Below are positions 35,628 through 43,111 of a stretch of 64,000 nt of DNA, one piece after another. Within the stretch, counting starts at the first letter, position 1; the number at the start of each line of letters is the position of its first letter. The DNA comes from Oscillospiraceae bacterium Zagget12 (lineage in GTDB: Bacteria; Bacillota; Clostridia; UBA1381), in assembly GCA_001941225.1 (NCBI GenBank), contig MSHM01000023.1:55574-119573 (forward strand). The letters run 5' to 3'. The notes beneath the pieces were generated by a model, which saw only the letters and a program-made list of their open reading frames with translations, made no database searches and was not told the DNA's origin. The position numbers were made by a program, and so were the translations under genes.

Positions 35628-37089
35628 GTCGATAATGATACAGGGGACTATGTCAAACGCGGGCAAGAGCATAATCGCGGCGGCATTGTGCAGGATATTC
35701 AAGCAGGACGGATATAAGGTCGCGCCGTTTAAGTCGCAGAATATGGCGCTCAATTCATATATAACGCGCGACGGACTTGAAATGGGCAGAGCGCAGGTCG
35801 TGCAGGCGCAGGCGGCGGGAATTGAACCGTCGGTGCTTATGAATCCGATACTGTTAAAGCCGACGAACGATAAAGGCTCGCAGGTGATAGTAAACGGCGA
35901 GGTGCGCTCTTATATGCGCGCCGCCGATTATTTCAAATACAAAAAGGAGCTTATACCCGAAATAATGAGCGCGTATAACACGCTCTCCCGCGAGTACGAC
36001 ATAATAGTGATTGAGGGCGCGGGCAGTCCGGCGGAAATTAATCTCAAGCAGGACGATATTGTAAATATGGGTATGGCGAAAATGGCGAACGCGCCGGTGC
36101 TGCTTGTCGGAGATATAGACCGAGGCGGCGTGTTCGCTCAGCTTTACGGTACCGTTATGCTGCTTGACGATGAGGAAAAAAGCAGAATAAAGGCAACCGT
36201 TATAAATAAATTTCGCGGCGATGTGGAAATACTGCGTCCGGGACTTGATATGATTGAAAATCTTACGGGTGTGCCCGTAGCGGGAGTGGTGCCTTACGGA
36301 CACTTTGATATTGACGATGAGGACAGCCTTTCGGAAAGGCTTGAAAATAAATCCGCGGGCATAATAGATATTGCTGTGATACGCTTTCCGAGAATTTCAA
36401 ATTTTACGGATTTTAACGCGTTTGAGCGTATTGACGGCGTTTCGGTCAGGTACGTGAAAAGCGCGGGTGAATTGCTTAATCCCGATATGATAATTCTGCC
36501 CGGAAGTAAAAACACGATTTCGGATTTACTTTGGATAAGAGAAAACGGACTTGAGGCGGCGGTTAAAAAGAGTAAATGCCCGATATTCGGCATATGTGGA
36601 GGCTATCAGATGCTCGGTAATAAAATAATCGACAGCGACGGCTGTGAGGGCGGCGGCGCGGTGCGCGGTATGGAAATGCTGCCTATGGAAACGCGTTTCG
36701 TGCGCGAAAAAAGACGCGCGAGGGTAAGCGGCGTGTTTGAAAACATTTCGGGGACACTAAAAGACCTTTGCGGCGTTGAATTTGAAGGGTATGAAATTCA
36801 TATGGGACGGAGTGAATTTAGTGTCCCTGCAATGACAAGGCTTTCGGACGGCTCTTATGACGGAATATCCTCGGGCGATGTTTACGGCAGCTATGTGCAC
36901 GGCATATTCGATAAATGCGCGCCGCAGATTACGGAGTGCCTTTGCAGAAAAAAAGGCGTAAATATCGGGGACATAAAAAATATAAATCCGGACGAAATAC
37001 GCGAAAGAGAATATGACGCTCTCGCGGATATGGTGCGCGGCAGCTTGGATATGGATTTGATTTATAAAATCCTTTGCGGGGAGGTTTAA
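35620..37089 (+). CDS. cbiP: Adenosylcobyric acid synthase (cobyrate amidase)
   Basis: CbiP amidates the b, d, e and g side chains. The 489-residue protein starts at GTG 35620 ([17 protein letters not shown]), with GGGTGAT upstream, overlapping the cobD end. It shows the dethiobiotin-synthetase-like P-loop, [16 protein letters not shown] and [14 protein letters not shown]. The glutaminase domain has the nucleophile in [12 protein letters not shown] and the His in [11 protein letters not shown]. Within the glutaminase domain, GGGGACACTAAA (36750) and its inverse (36817-36827) form an inverted pair. Confidence 0.95.
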   Translation: MAKSIMIQGTMSNAGKSIIAAALCRIFKQDGYKVAPFKSQNMALNSYITRDGLEMGRAQVVQAQAAGIEPSVLMNPILLKPTNDKGSQVIVNGEVRSYMRAADYFKYKKELIPEIMSAYNTLSREYDIIVIEGAGSPAEINLKQDDIVNMGMAKMANAPVLLVGDIDRGGVFAQLYGTVMLLDDEEKSRIKATVINKFRGDVEILRPGLDMIENLTGVPVAGVVPYGHFDIDDEDSLSERLENKSAGIIDIAVIRFPRISNFTDFNAFERIDGVSVRYVKSAGELLNPDMIILPGSKNTISDLLWIRENGLEAAVKKSKCPIFGICGGYQMLGNKIIDSDGCEGGGAVRGMEMLPMETRFVREKRRARVSGVFENISGTLKDLCGVEFEGYEIHMGRSEFSVPAMTRLSDGSYDGISSGDVYGSYVHGIFDKCAPQITECLCRKKGVNIGDIKNINPDEIREREYDALADMVRGSLDMDLIYKILCGEV

Positions 37090-37092
37090 AAA

Positions 37093-37596
37093 ATGATACA
37101 CATTTATTGCGGCGACGGTAAGGGAAAAACAACCGCCTCAATCGGTCTTGCCGTAAGAATGGCAGGATACGGAAAACAAGTATTGTTCATACAGTTTTTA
37201 AAAGGCTCGTACACGGGCGAGCTTGAAATTTTGGACAGGGAAAAAAATATAACCGTGATGCGCTGTGATGAAAATTACGGATTTTTCCGAAGTATGTCCG
37301 AGGAGGACAAGGAGAATATAATAAAATGCCATAATAAAAATCTGCTGTATGCCAAAGAAAACGCGGATAAATTCGATATGATAGTCCTTGACGAAATTTT
37401 TGCGGCGTATAATTACGGCTTGACGGATAAGGATATTGTGCGCGAAATAGTCGAAAGCTACGGCGGAGAATTGGTTATGACGGGACGCGACCCAAATAGG
37501 TTTTTTACGGAAAAAGCGGACTATGTTTCCGAGATAAAGAAGATAAAACACCCTTATGACAGGGGTATAACGGCGAGAGAGGGAATTGAGTTTTGA
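37093..37596 (+). CDS. cobO: Cob(I)yrinic acid a,c-diamide adenosyltransferase
   Basis: The 167-residue BtuR/CobO/CobP-type adenosyltransferase has the P-loop YCGDGKGKTTASIGLAVR, QVLFIQFLKGSYTGELEI and the Walker-B-like MIVLDEIFAAYNYG. The end reads VMTGRDPNRFF and VSEIKKIKHPYDRGI. It transfers the 5'-deoxyadenosyl group from ATP to cobalt. No copy of the operon repeat lies in it. Confidence 0.96.
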   Translation: MIHIYCGDGKGKTTASIGLAVRMAGYGKQVLFIQFLKGSYTGELEILDREKNITVMRCDENYGFFRSMSEEDKENIIKCHNKNLLYAKENADKFDMIVLDEIFAAYNYGLTDKDIVREIVESYGGELVMTGRDPNRFFTEKADYVSEIKKIKHPYDRGITAREGIEF

Positions 37597-38225
37597 TGAA
37601 ATTTGAAAATGTGCTGCCCGCCGATATAGAGCGGCGCAGCTTTGAGATAATAGAGAGCGAGCTGCCGCACGAAATAGACAGCTCGGTTAAATCCGTGGTT
37701 AAGCGCGTGATACACACCACCGCCGATTTTGATTACGCGGATAATATGCGCTTTTCCGACGGGGTAATACAAATAATAAAGAACGCCGTGAAAAACGGCG
37801 CGGATATTGTAACCGACACGCAGATGGCGCGCAGCGGAATAAATAAAAAACGTCTTAAAAAATTCGGCGGCGAGGTTTTTTGCTTCATGTCGGATGAGGA
37901 CGTCGCCGCCGCCGCAAAAGCGAACGGCACAACGCGCGCCGCCGCGAGTATGGAAAAGGCGGCGGGATTGGGCAGAGATGTAATATTTGCCATAGGCAAC
38001 GCGCCTACCGCGCTCATAAAGCTGTACGAGCTTATGGAGCAGGGCAAAATCAAGCCTGTGGCGATTATCGGCGTGCCGGTCGGATTTGTGAATGTGGTGC
38101 AGGCAAAAGAGCTTATTATGACCGCCGCCGCGCCGTATATTGTATCGCGCGGAAGAAAGGGCGGCTCGAATGTAGCCGCCGCGATATGCAACGCGCTTAT
38201 ATATGATTTGGACAGCGGAGCTTAA
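37596..38225 (+). CDS. cbiC: Cobalt-precorrin-8 methylmutase
   Basis: CbiC shifts the C11 methyl group to C12, giving cobyrinic acid. The 209 residues show the active-site His in KRVIHTTADFDYADN, DTQMARSGINKKRL, AIGNAPTALIKLYELM and GVPVGFVNVVQAKELI. It starts in the TGATG overlap with cobO and ends the operon. Its TAA overlaps, on the other strand, the stop codon of ldh. Confidence 0.96.
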   Translation: MKFENVLPADIERRSFEIIESELPHEIDSSVKSVVKRVIHTTADFDYADNMRFSDGVIQIIKNAVKNGADIVTDTQMARSGINKKRLKKFGGEVFCFMSDEDVAAAAKANGTTRAAASMEKAAGLGRDVIFAIGNAPTALIKLYELMEQGKIKPVAIIGVPVGFVNVVQAKELIMTAAAPYIVSRGRKGGSNVAAAICNALIYDLDSGA

Positions 38226-39162
38226 AAGCCTATTGATTTAAGGCTTTCTTTAAGCTCCTTGGCGCTGTTTTTAAGTCCCGCGATTTCGTCGGAGCTGAAG
38301 GGCACATCAAGAATACGCTCCACGCCGTATCCCGATACCTGCGTGGGAACGCTCAAAGCAATGTCGCGTATTCCGTATTCGCCGCCGAGCACGCTCGAAA
38401 CGGTCAGAACAGAATTTTCAGCACCGGCGATACATTCGACTATACGCGCGACAGCCGCCGCAATGGCGTAGTATGTCGCGCCCTTTTTTGTATAATCTCG
38501 TATGCGGAATTTTTAACCTCCTCGTACATCATCTGTAAATCCTCGTCCGTGCATTTTCCGTAGTTTTCAAAAAAACGGCGCATATTTATTCCGGCAATGT
38601 TGGTAATGCTCCACGCGGCAACCTCGCTGTCGCCGTGCTCGCCTATGATGTAGGTATGGCAATAGCGTGCGTCAACTCCGGTGTGGCGGCTGATGAGATA
38701 TTTAAGGCGCGAGGTGTCCAGAACGGTGCCCGAGCCTATCACTTGATTTTTCGGAAGTCCGGACAGCTTGTAGGTTATATAGGTCAAGATGTCAACGGGG
38801 TTGGACACGGTGAGCAGTATAACGTCGTCGGGAGCGTATTTCATAACACTGCCTATTATGCTCTTAAAAATATCCGCGTTTCTGCGCAAAAGGTCGATGC
38901 GACTTTCGCCTACCTTTTGATTTACGCCCGCCGTTATAACGACAATATCGGCGTCGGCGCAGTCCTTCCAGTCGCCGCTGTAGACGCTTACGGGCTTTTG
39001 AAACGATATTCCGTGAGCCATATCCAGAGCGTCGCCCTCCGCCTTATCCTTGTTTATATCAATCAAAACGATTTCCTGAAAAAGTCCGTCAAGCATAATT
39101 GTATAAGCCGACGTGGAGCCGACAAAGCCCGCTCCGATAACCACTATTTTTCCTCTGAGCAT
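38222..39162 (-). pseudogene. ldh: L-lactate dehydrogenase gene with a one-base frameshift
   Basis: From ATG 39162 (AGGCGGA upstream), 228 residues read as normal LDH: IVVIGAGFVGSTSAYTIM (NAD loop), ITAGVNQKVGESRIDLL, TVSNPVDILTYI, and catalytic His in YIIGEHGDSEVAAWS. At 38484-38489 a run of six A (minus strand) replaces the seven needed. The annotated frame then turns to nonsense and stops at 38440, whereas the next frame continues perfectly (GATYYAIAAAVARIVECIAG, VSSVLGGEYGIRDIALSVPT) to TAA 38222-38224. With one A restored the protein is 313 residues, normal length. The enzyme would regenerate NAD by reducing pyruvate to lactate. A homopolymer sequencing error is quite possible. Confidence 0.9.
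38225..38252 (+). terminator. Weak terminator of the cobalamin operon
   Basis: AAAGCCT pairs with AGGCTTT across a 9-base loop, followed by CTTT. It lies inside the 3' end of the convergent ldh gene. Confidence 0.5.
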
Positions 39163-39237
39163 AAAATTCCGCCTTTCGTTTTTGCTCTTAGTATGCGCGG
39201 AAAAATGAGGTTTATTCTTAAAAAACGGCACAAAAAA

Positions 39238-39501
39238 GACAAAGCCGCGAGAGCTTTGTCTACTTTGTTCTTGGGTGCTCGAGGTGCTAACCTCGAATAA
39301 AAATCATTTTTGACGGGTTGCATTTCGCTTGCGAAATCAACAGGCGCGTCAAAAATGGCTTAAAACCTAAAGTTTCGACGTGAGGAGGAACTTTTGGTTT
39401 TTTCATTTAAAAGAAATTGAAAAAAGCATCGATGATGCTTTTTTCGCTGTCGACAGGTATATCTGTCGACAGCCTGAGGCAAAGCCGCGAGAGCTTTGTC
39501 T
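39238..39501. repeat. Hairpin-rich non-coding block between ldh and secG
   Basis: The 357 bases between the ldh start and secG hold no convincing open frame but at least six inverted repeats. An identical 22-base hairpin sequence occurs at 39240-39261 and 39480-39501 (AAAGC pairing with GCTTT). Others are CGAGGT/ACCTCG (39280-39295), a long stem ATTTTTGACG/CGTCAAAAAT (39306-39356) enclosing ATTTCGC/GCGAAAT, AACC-AAAGTT/AACTTTTGGTT with T6 (39368-39402), AAAAAAGCATC/GATGCTTTTTT (39420-39442), and an 11-base perfect stem GCTGTCGACAG (39446-39473). At least one must terminate secG; the rest is unexplained. Confidence 0.65.
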
Positions 39502-39519
39502 GTAGTCTTTTTCATTGAT

Positions 39520-39762
39520 TTACGCCGCCAGAATTACAAGCACCATTGTTGTTATCAGGAAAAGAATCGCAACCGTTGCGGTAAGCTTAGTGAACATTGA
39601 TTCCTTTGTGGTTCCGCCGTTCTTCTTGAAGAATGAGTCGCCCATATCCGAAGACGCGCCCTGAATACCTCTCATACCGGGATCCTTACCCTCCTGAGCC
39701 ATAACGACAAGTATAAGTACAACGGCAACTATCAGGTGCAATACCAAAAACAGATTCTGCAT
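39520..39762 (-). CDS. secG: Preprotein translocase subunit SecG
   Basis: The 80-residue protein has two hydrophobic segments (LFLVLHLIVAVVLILVVMAQ and ATVAILFLITTMVLVILAA) separated by the conserved glycine-rich loop GMRGIQGASSDMGDSFFKK. This is the standard SecG plan in the SecYEG membrane channel. A GGAGG site precedes the start on the minus strand. It stands alone; the usual clostridial neighbours rnr and smpB are not present downstream. Confidence 0.95.
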   Translation of the reverse strand: MQNLFLVLHLIVAVVLILVVMAQEGKDPGMRGIQGASSDMGDSFFKKNGGTTKESMFTKLTATVAILFLITTMVLVILAA

Positions 39763-39808
39763 GGAATAAACCTCCTTTATCTCTAAAGTAAATCATAAAT
39801 ACTAATCT

Positions 39809-39836
39809 ATTATATCATAAATTTACAAATTTACAA
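39809..39836 (-). promoter_or_regulatory. Promoter of secG
   Basis: On the minus strand TTGTAA and TATAAT are separated by 16 bases, about 45 bases before the start codon. The remaining AT-rich stretch up to hflX (39840-40024) shows a TATACT -10 candidate at 39989 for hflX without a good -35. Confidence 0.55.
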
Positions 39837-40024
39837 TAGTTTTTTTCATAAAAATAAAAAAAATTGTACACTGAAAATAAAGCCGGACAAAACGAACATT
39901 TTATATAGAATAAACAAACAAAACCTACAAATTTTTAAATTTTTTTAAATTTTCTCGATAAGGGGTATACTTAACCGCAATTTTTTGTTATACTAAATGT
40001 AACTAAAACAAAAGCGAGGTAAAT

Positions 40025-41284
40025 ATGAACCGCATAGATGAAAAAAAGGAACGCGTAATACTGGCGGGAGTACACCGCGGAATTAAAGACAGGCTTTGGG
40101 ATACCACCGAGCAGTCTATGCGCGAGCTTGGCGAGCTGGTAAAGACGGCGGGCGGAGCAGTCGTGGGCGAAACGGTACAAAACAAGCCCGATTTGGAAAC
40201 GGCGACCTATATGGGTATCGGAAAGCTGGAGGAGCTGAAAAACGCCGTATCGGCTCTCGATGCCGACACGGTTGTTTTTGACGACGAGCTGTCGCCGGTG
40301 CAGATGCGGAATATAGTGGATTTTCTTGAAATAAAGGTACTTGACCGCTCTATGCTGATACTCGACATTTTCGCGATGCGCGCGAAAAGCGGCGAGGGTA
40401 AATTGCAGGTGGAGCTTGCTCAGCTTAAATACAGACTTCCCAGACTGCGCGGATTCGGCACGGAAATGAGCCGAACGGGCGCGGGAATAGGCACAAGAGG
40501 TCCGGGCGAAACGCGTCTTGAAAATGACAGACGGCATATCCGCCGAAGAATTTCCGCCCTTGAGGAGGAAATCAAGGAATTGAAAAAGCACCGCGGACTT
40601 ATCCGCGCACGCAGAAAAAAGGACGGCGTTATAACGGCGGCGCTTGTGGGATATACAAACGCGGGAAAATCAACCCTGTTAAACACGCTGACGGACGCGG
40701 GCGTGTTCGCGGAGGATAAGCTCTTTGCCACGCTTGACCCTACGTCGCGCGCGATTACCCTTGACGATAACCGCAGGATATTGCTTGTCGATACGGTCGG
40801 ATTTATACGAAAGCTGCCGCATCATCTTATAGAGGCGTTCAAGTCCACCCTTGAAGAGGCTGTTGTGGCGGATATTCTTCTGCACGTAATCGACGCGTCG
40901 TGCGAGGAGGCGGACAATCAGATTACCGTGGTTGAGCAGGTGCTCTCCGATATAGGTGCGGTGGGAAAACCCGTTATCGCGGTCTTTAACAAATGCGACA
41001 GACTCGGCGAATATCCCGTCACTTCATTAAAGAGTGACAGAGAGGTATATATAAGCGCCAAGGAAAAAATAAACATAGATAAGCTGATTGAGGCGGTAGC
41101 CGATGCCGCGCCGGGCAAAAAACAGCGCGTGAGAGTGTGTATTCCGTACAGCGGCGGAGCGCTTGTAAGCAAGCTGCACGAAACGCAAAAGGTTATTTCG
41201 GAGGAATACGGCGAAAACGGCACCGTTATCGAGCTTATGGCGGATTCCGAGATGTACGGCAAAATAAGGGAGTATATCATATAG
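40025..41284 (+). CDS. hflX: Ribosome-associated GTPase HflX
   Basis: The 419 residues contain the N-terminal HflX domain (GIGKLEELKNAVSALDADTV, FDDELSPVQMRNI, VLDRSMLILDIFAMRA) and GAGIGTRGPGETRLENDRR. The GTPase core has G1 GYTNAGKSTLLN, G3 DTVGFIRKLPHHLIEAF and G4 NKCD. HflX binds 50S and 70S particles and splits stalled ribosomes under stress. It begins a same-strand run with the YigZ-like gene. Confidence 0.96.
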   Translation: MNRIDEKKERVILAGVHRGIKDRLWDTTEQSMRELGELVKTAGGAVVGETVQNKPDLETATYMGIGKLEELKNAVSALDADTVVFDDELSPVQMRNIVDFLEIKVLDRSMLILDIFAMRAKSGEGKLQVELAQLKYRLPRLRGFGTEMSRTGAGIGTRGPGETRLENDRRHIRRRISALEEEIKELKKHRGLIRARRKKDGVITAALVGYTNAGKSTLLNTLTDAGVFAEDKLFATLDPTSRAITLDDNRRILLVDTVGFIRKLPHHLIEAFKSTLEEAVVADILLHVIDASCEEADNQITVVEQVLSDIGAVGKPVIAVFNKCDRLGEYPVTSLKSDREVYISAKEKINIDKLIEAVADAAPGKKQRVRVCIPYSGGALVSKLHETQKVISEEYGENGTVIELMADSEMYGKIREYII

Positions 41285-41355
41285 CTTTGTGAATACGATA
41301 TATTAAAGCCGATTTTTCGTGATTTGCCGAGAAAGGTTATGGGAATTATAATAAG

Positions 41356-41997
41356 ATGTCAAAAAAGGACGTATACAAAACCGTAAAGGAGCAGTCACAA
41401 TCGCTGCTCATTGAAAAAAAATCAAAATTTATCGCGAATGTAAAGCCGGTTGATAATGAGGAGGACGCGTTGGCGTTCCTCGCCGAAATGCGTTCCCGAT
41501 ATTCGGACGCGACGCATAATGTATACGCGTATGTCATTGACGAGAACAATATTTTCCGCTACAGCGACGACGGCGAGCCGTCCGGAACGGCGGGAATGCC
41601 CGTGCTTGACGCGATACGCAAGTCTGGTATTGTGGACGTTATAGCGGTGATTACGCGCTACTTCGGCGGAACGCTTTTGGGCACCGGCGGACTTGTGCAT
41701 ACATACGGAGCGTCGGCAAAGCAGGGACTTGCCGCGTCGGGAATTATTAAAAGACAGCTGTGCGATATTGTTTCCGTAAAGGCGGATTATACTCTTCTGG
41801 GCAAGCTGCAGCACGAAATCGCCTCAAAGGGATATATGCTTGAAGATACGATTTACGAGGACTTTGTTACATTCATAATATCCGCTCCGATTGATATGAC
41901 GGAAAAAATCATCGCGAATATTACAGATATAACAAATGCAAGGGCTGTTTGTAAAAAAACGGATAAAAAATATGTGGATATGGAGGCGACGGAATAA
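41356..41997 (+). CDS. YigZ/IMPACT family protein
   Basis: The 213-residue protein has the UPF0029 N-terminal domain (SKFIANVKPVDNEEDALAF, SDATHNVYAYVIDE, YSDDGEPSGTAGMPVLDA, VIAVITRYFGGTLLGTGGLV) and the DUF1949 C-terminal ferredoxin-like domain. Homologues are related to eukaryotic IMPACT, a translation-control protein; the bacterial role is not settled. It ends in a TAATG overlap with the next gene. Confidence 0.92.
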   Translation: MSKKDVYKTVKEQSQSLLIEKKSKFIANVKPVDNEEDALAFLAEMRSRYSDATHNVYAYVIDENNIFRYSDDGEPSGTAGMPVLDAIRKSGIVDVIAVITRYFGGTLLGTGGLVHTYGASAKQGLAASGIIKRQLCDIVSVKADYTLLGKLQHEIASKGYMLEDTIYEDFVTFIISAPIDMTEKIIANITDITNARAVCKKTDKKYVDMEATE

Positions 41998-42620
41998 TGA
42001 AAAAGGTATTTGCGGCTATAGGCGCGGTTATTCTTGCCTGCGCGCTTGTCGCGGGAGGATACATAGCGGGACAAAAGGTTCAGATGAGCAGCATAGTTTC
42101 GGCTACGCCGAGGGAAACCGCGGGCAAGGCGGAAGATGGTGAAAATATTCAGTCCGAGGAGGCGGAAACCGAGAGCAGTCAACCGCCCAAGGAGGAGGCT
42201 CCGGCTGAAATGGAAACGCGCGAGATAAGCGCGTCGGCGGCGTCGTCGGCGGACGAAACGTGGACTGTGGTTGACCACGCGTATAACGCCGCGGGACTGG
42301 GAACCGTCACGCTGTATACATCGGCGCAGAAAAGCGACGGCGAGATAATATGGGACGACGGGCAAAAATGGATTGTAGAGGTGTCCGACGGAAACGGCGA
42401 ATATTTCACGCTCTACGACCAGTACGTAAGCAACGGCAGTGTGTATTACGAGGTGGTGCAGAAGGACAGCGGCGATATGATTATAAATGTATACACGGTA
42501 ACCGGAACGGGAACAACAATAAAGCGGTATACATCAAGCGATACGGGATTTTCCGAAAAAACAATATATGATTCGGGAGCCGTAAACAGGCTGTATTCCA
42601 CATTTCAATCATACAGATAA
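41997..42620 (+). CDS. Membrane-anchored extracytoplasmic protein of unknown function
   Basis: The 207 residues comprise an N-terminal signal anchor (VFAAIGAVILACALVAGGYI), then a long low-complexity stretch rich in Glu, Ser, Pro and Ala (about 35-88) that would span the wall. A C-terminal domain of about 115 residues is rich in Tyr, Thr, Gly and Asp (KWIVEVSDGNGEYFTLYDQY, TVTGTGTTIKRYTSSDTG) and probably beta. There is no lipobox. I do not recognise the family. It is translationally coupled to the YigZ-like gene and is followed by trxA 22 bases later. Confidence 0.7.
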   Translation: MKKVFAAIGAVILACALVAGGYIAGQKVQMSSIVSATPRETAGKAEDGENIQSEEAETESSQPPKEEAPAEMETREISASAASSADETWTVVDHAYNAAGLGTVTLYTSAQKSDGEIIWDDGQKWIVEVSDGNGEYFTLYDQYVSNGSVYYEVVQKDSGDMIINVYTVTGTGTTIKRYTSSDTGFSEKTIYDSGAVNRLYSTFQSYR

Positions 42621-42642
42621 ATTATTTTAGGAGGAAAAATAA

Positions 42643-42960
42643 ATGGAAAAAGAATTAACAAGCGCGAATTACGAGGGTGAAGTGCTAAAGTCCGATATGC
42701 CCGTGCTGGTGGACTTTTGGGCATCGTGGTGCGGACCGTGCAAAATGGTGGCGCCGATAATATCTCAGCTTGCCGAGGAATATGACGGCAGGGTAAAGGT
42801 GTGCAAGGTAAATGTTGACGCGGAGGGCGCGATTGCGGCGCAGAACGCCATCGTGTCGATACCCACAGTAATATTATTTTCGGACGGCAAGCCGGTCAAA
42901 AAGCTCGTCGGAGCACATTCCCTTGACGATTACGAGGACGCAATAGACGAATTTATTTGA
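42643..42960 (+). CDS. trxA: Thioredoxin
   Basis: The 105-residue thioredoxin has active site WASWCGPCKMVAP and the cis-Pro loop VSIPTVILFSDGKPVKKLVG. It is a general dithiol reductant in the cytosol. Ribosome site GGAGG lies 7 to 8 bases upstream. It shares a same-strand run with the preceding membrane protein gene and ends at a terminator. Confidence 0.96.
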   Translation: MEKELTSANYEGEVLKSDMPVLVDFWASWCGPCKMVAPIISQLAEEYDGRVKVCKVNVDAEGAIAAQNAIVSIPTVILFSDGKPVKKLVGAHSLDDYEDAIDEFI

Positions 42961-42973
42961 GTAAATATTCAAA

Positions 42974-43021
42974 ATGCCGTATAGTTATTCAATAATAACG
43001 AATAATTATGCGGTATTTTTA
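42974..43021 (+). terminator. Terminator after trxA
   Basis: ATGCCGTATAGTTATTC pairs with GAATAATTATGCGGTAT (three G-U pairs) around a 9-base loop, then TTTTT. The right arm also loosely resembles an ARG box. Confidence 0.75.
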
Positions 43022-43050
43022 TTTATTTTAAACTTTTTTGAAAAAAATAC

Positions 43051-43079
43051 TTGCATTTTTATTCAAACGGTAGTATAAT
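43051..43079 (+). promoter_or_regulatory. argD-argF promoter with overlapping ArgR operator
   Basis: TTGCAT and TATAAT are separated by exactly 17 bases. TGCATTTTTATTCA (43052-43065) matches the ARG-box pattern TGnATwwwwATnCA and covers the -35 element, so ArgR with bound arginine would block polymerase. Arginine repression of the downstream genes is inferred. Confidence 0.75.
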
Positions 43080-43111
43080 CAATAGCGTATTTAAATTTTG
43101 GAGGAATAACA

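Noticed and set aside
24653..36827. CRISPR or tandem array from the GGGACACTAAA copies
   Set aside because: Spacing ranges from about 110 to over 2000 bases, and the intervals are conserved protein-coding genes, not spacers.
39238..39501. tmRNA, 6S or signal recognition particle RNA in the hairpin block near secG
   Set aside because: No tRNA-like end, tag frame or SRP tetraloop motif was found; the block is reported only as structured and unexplained.
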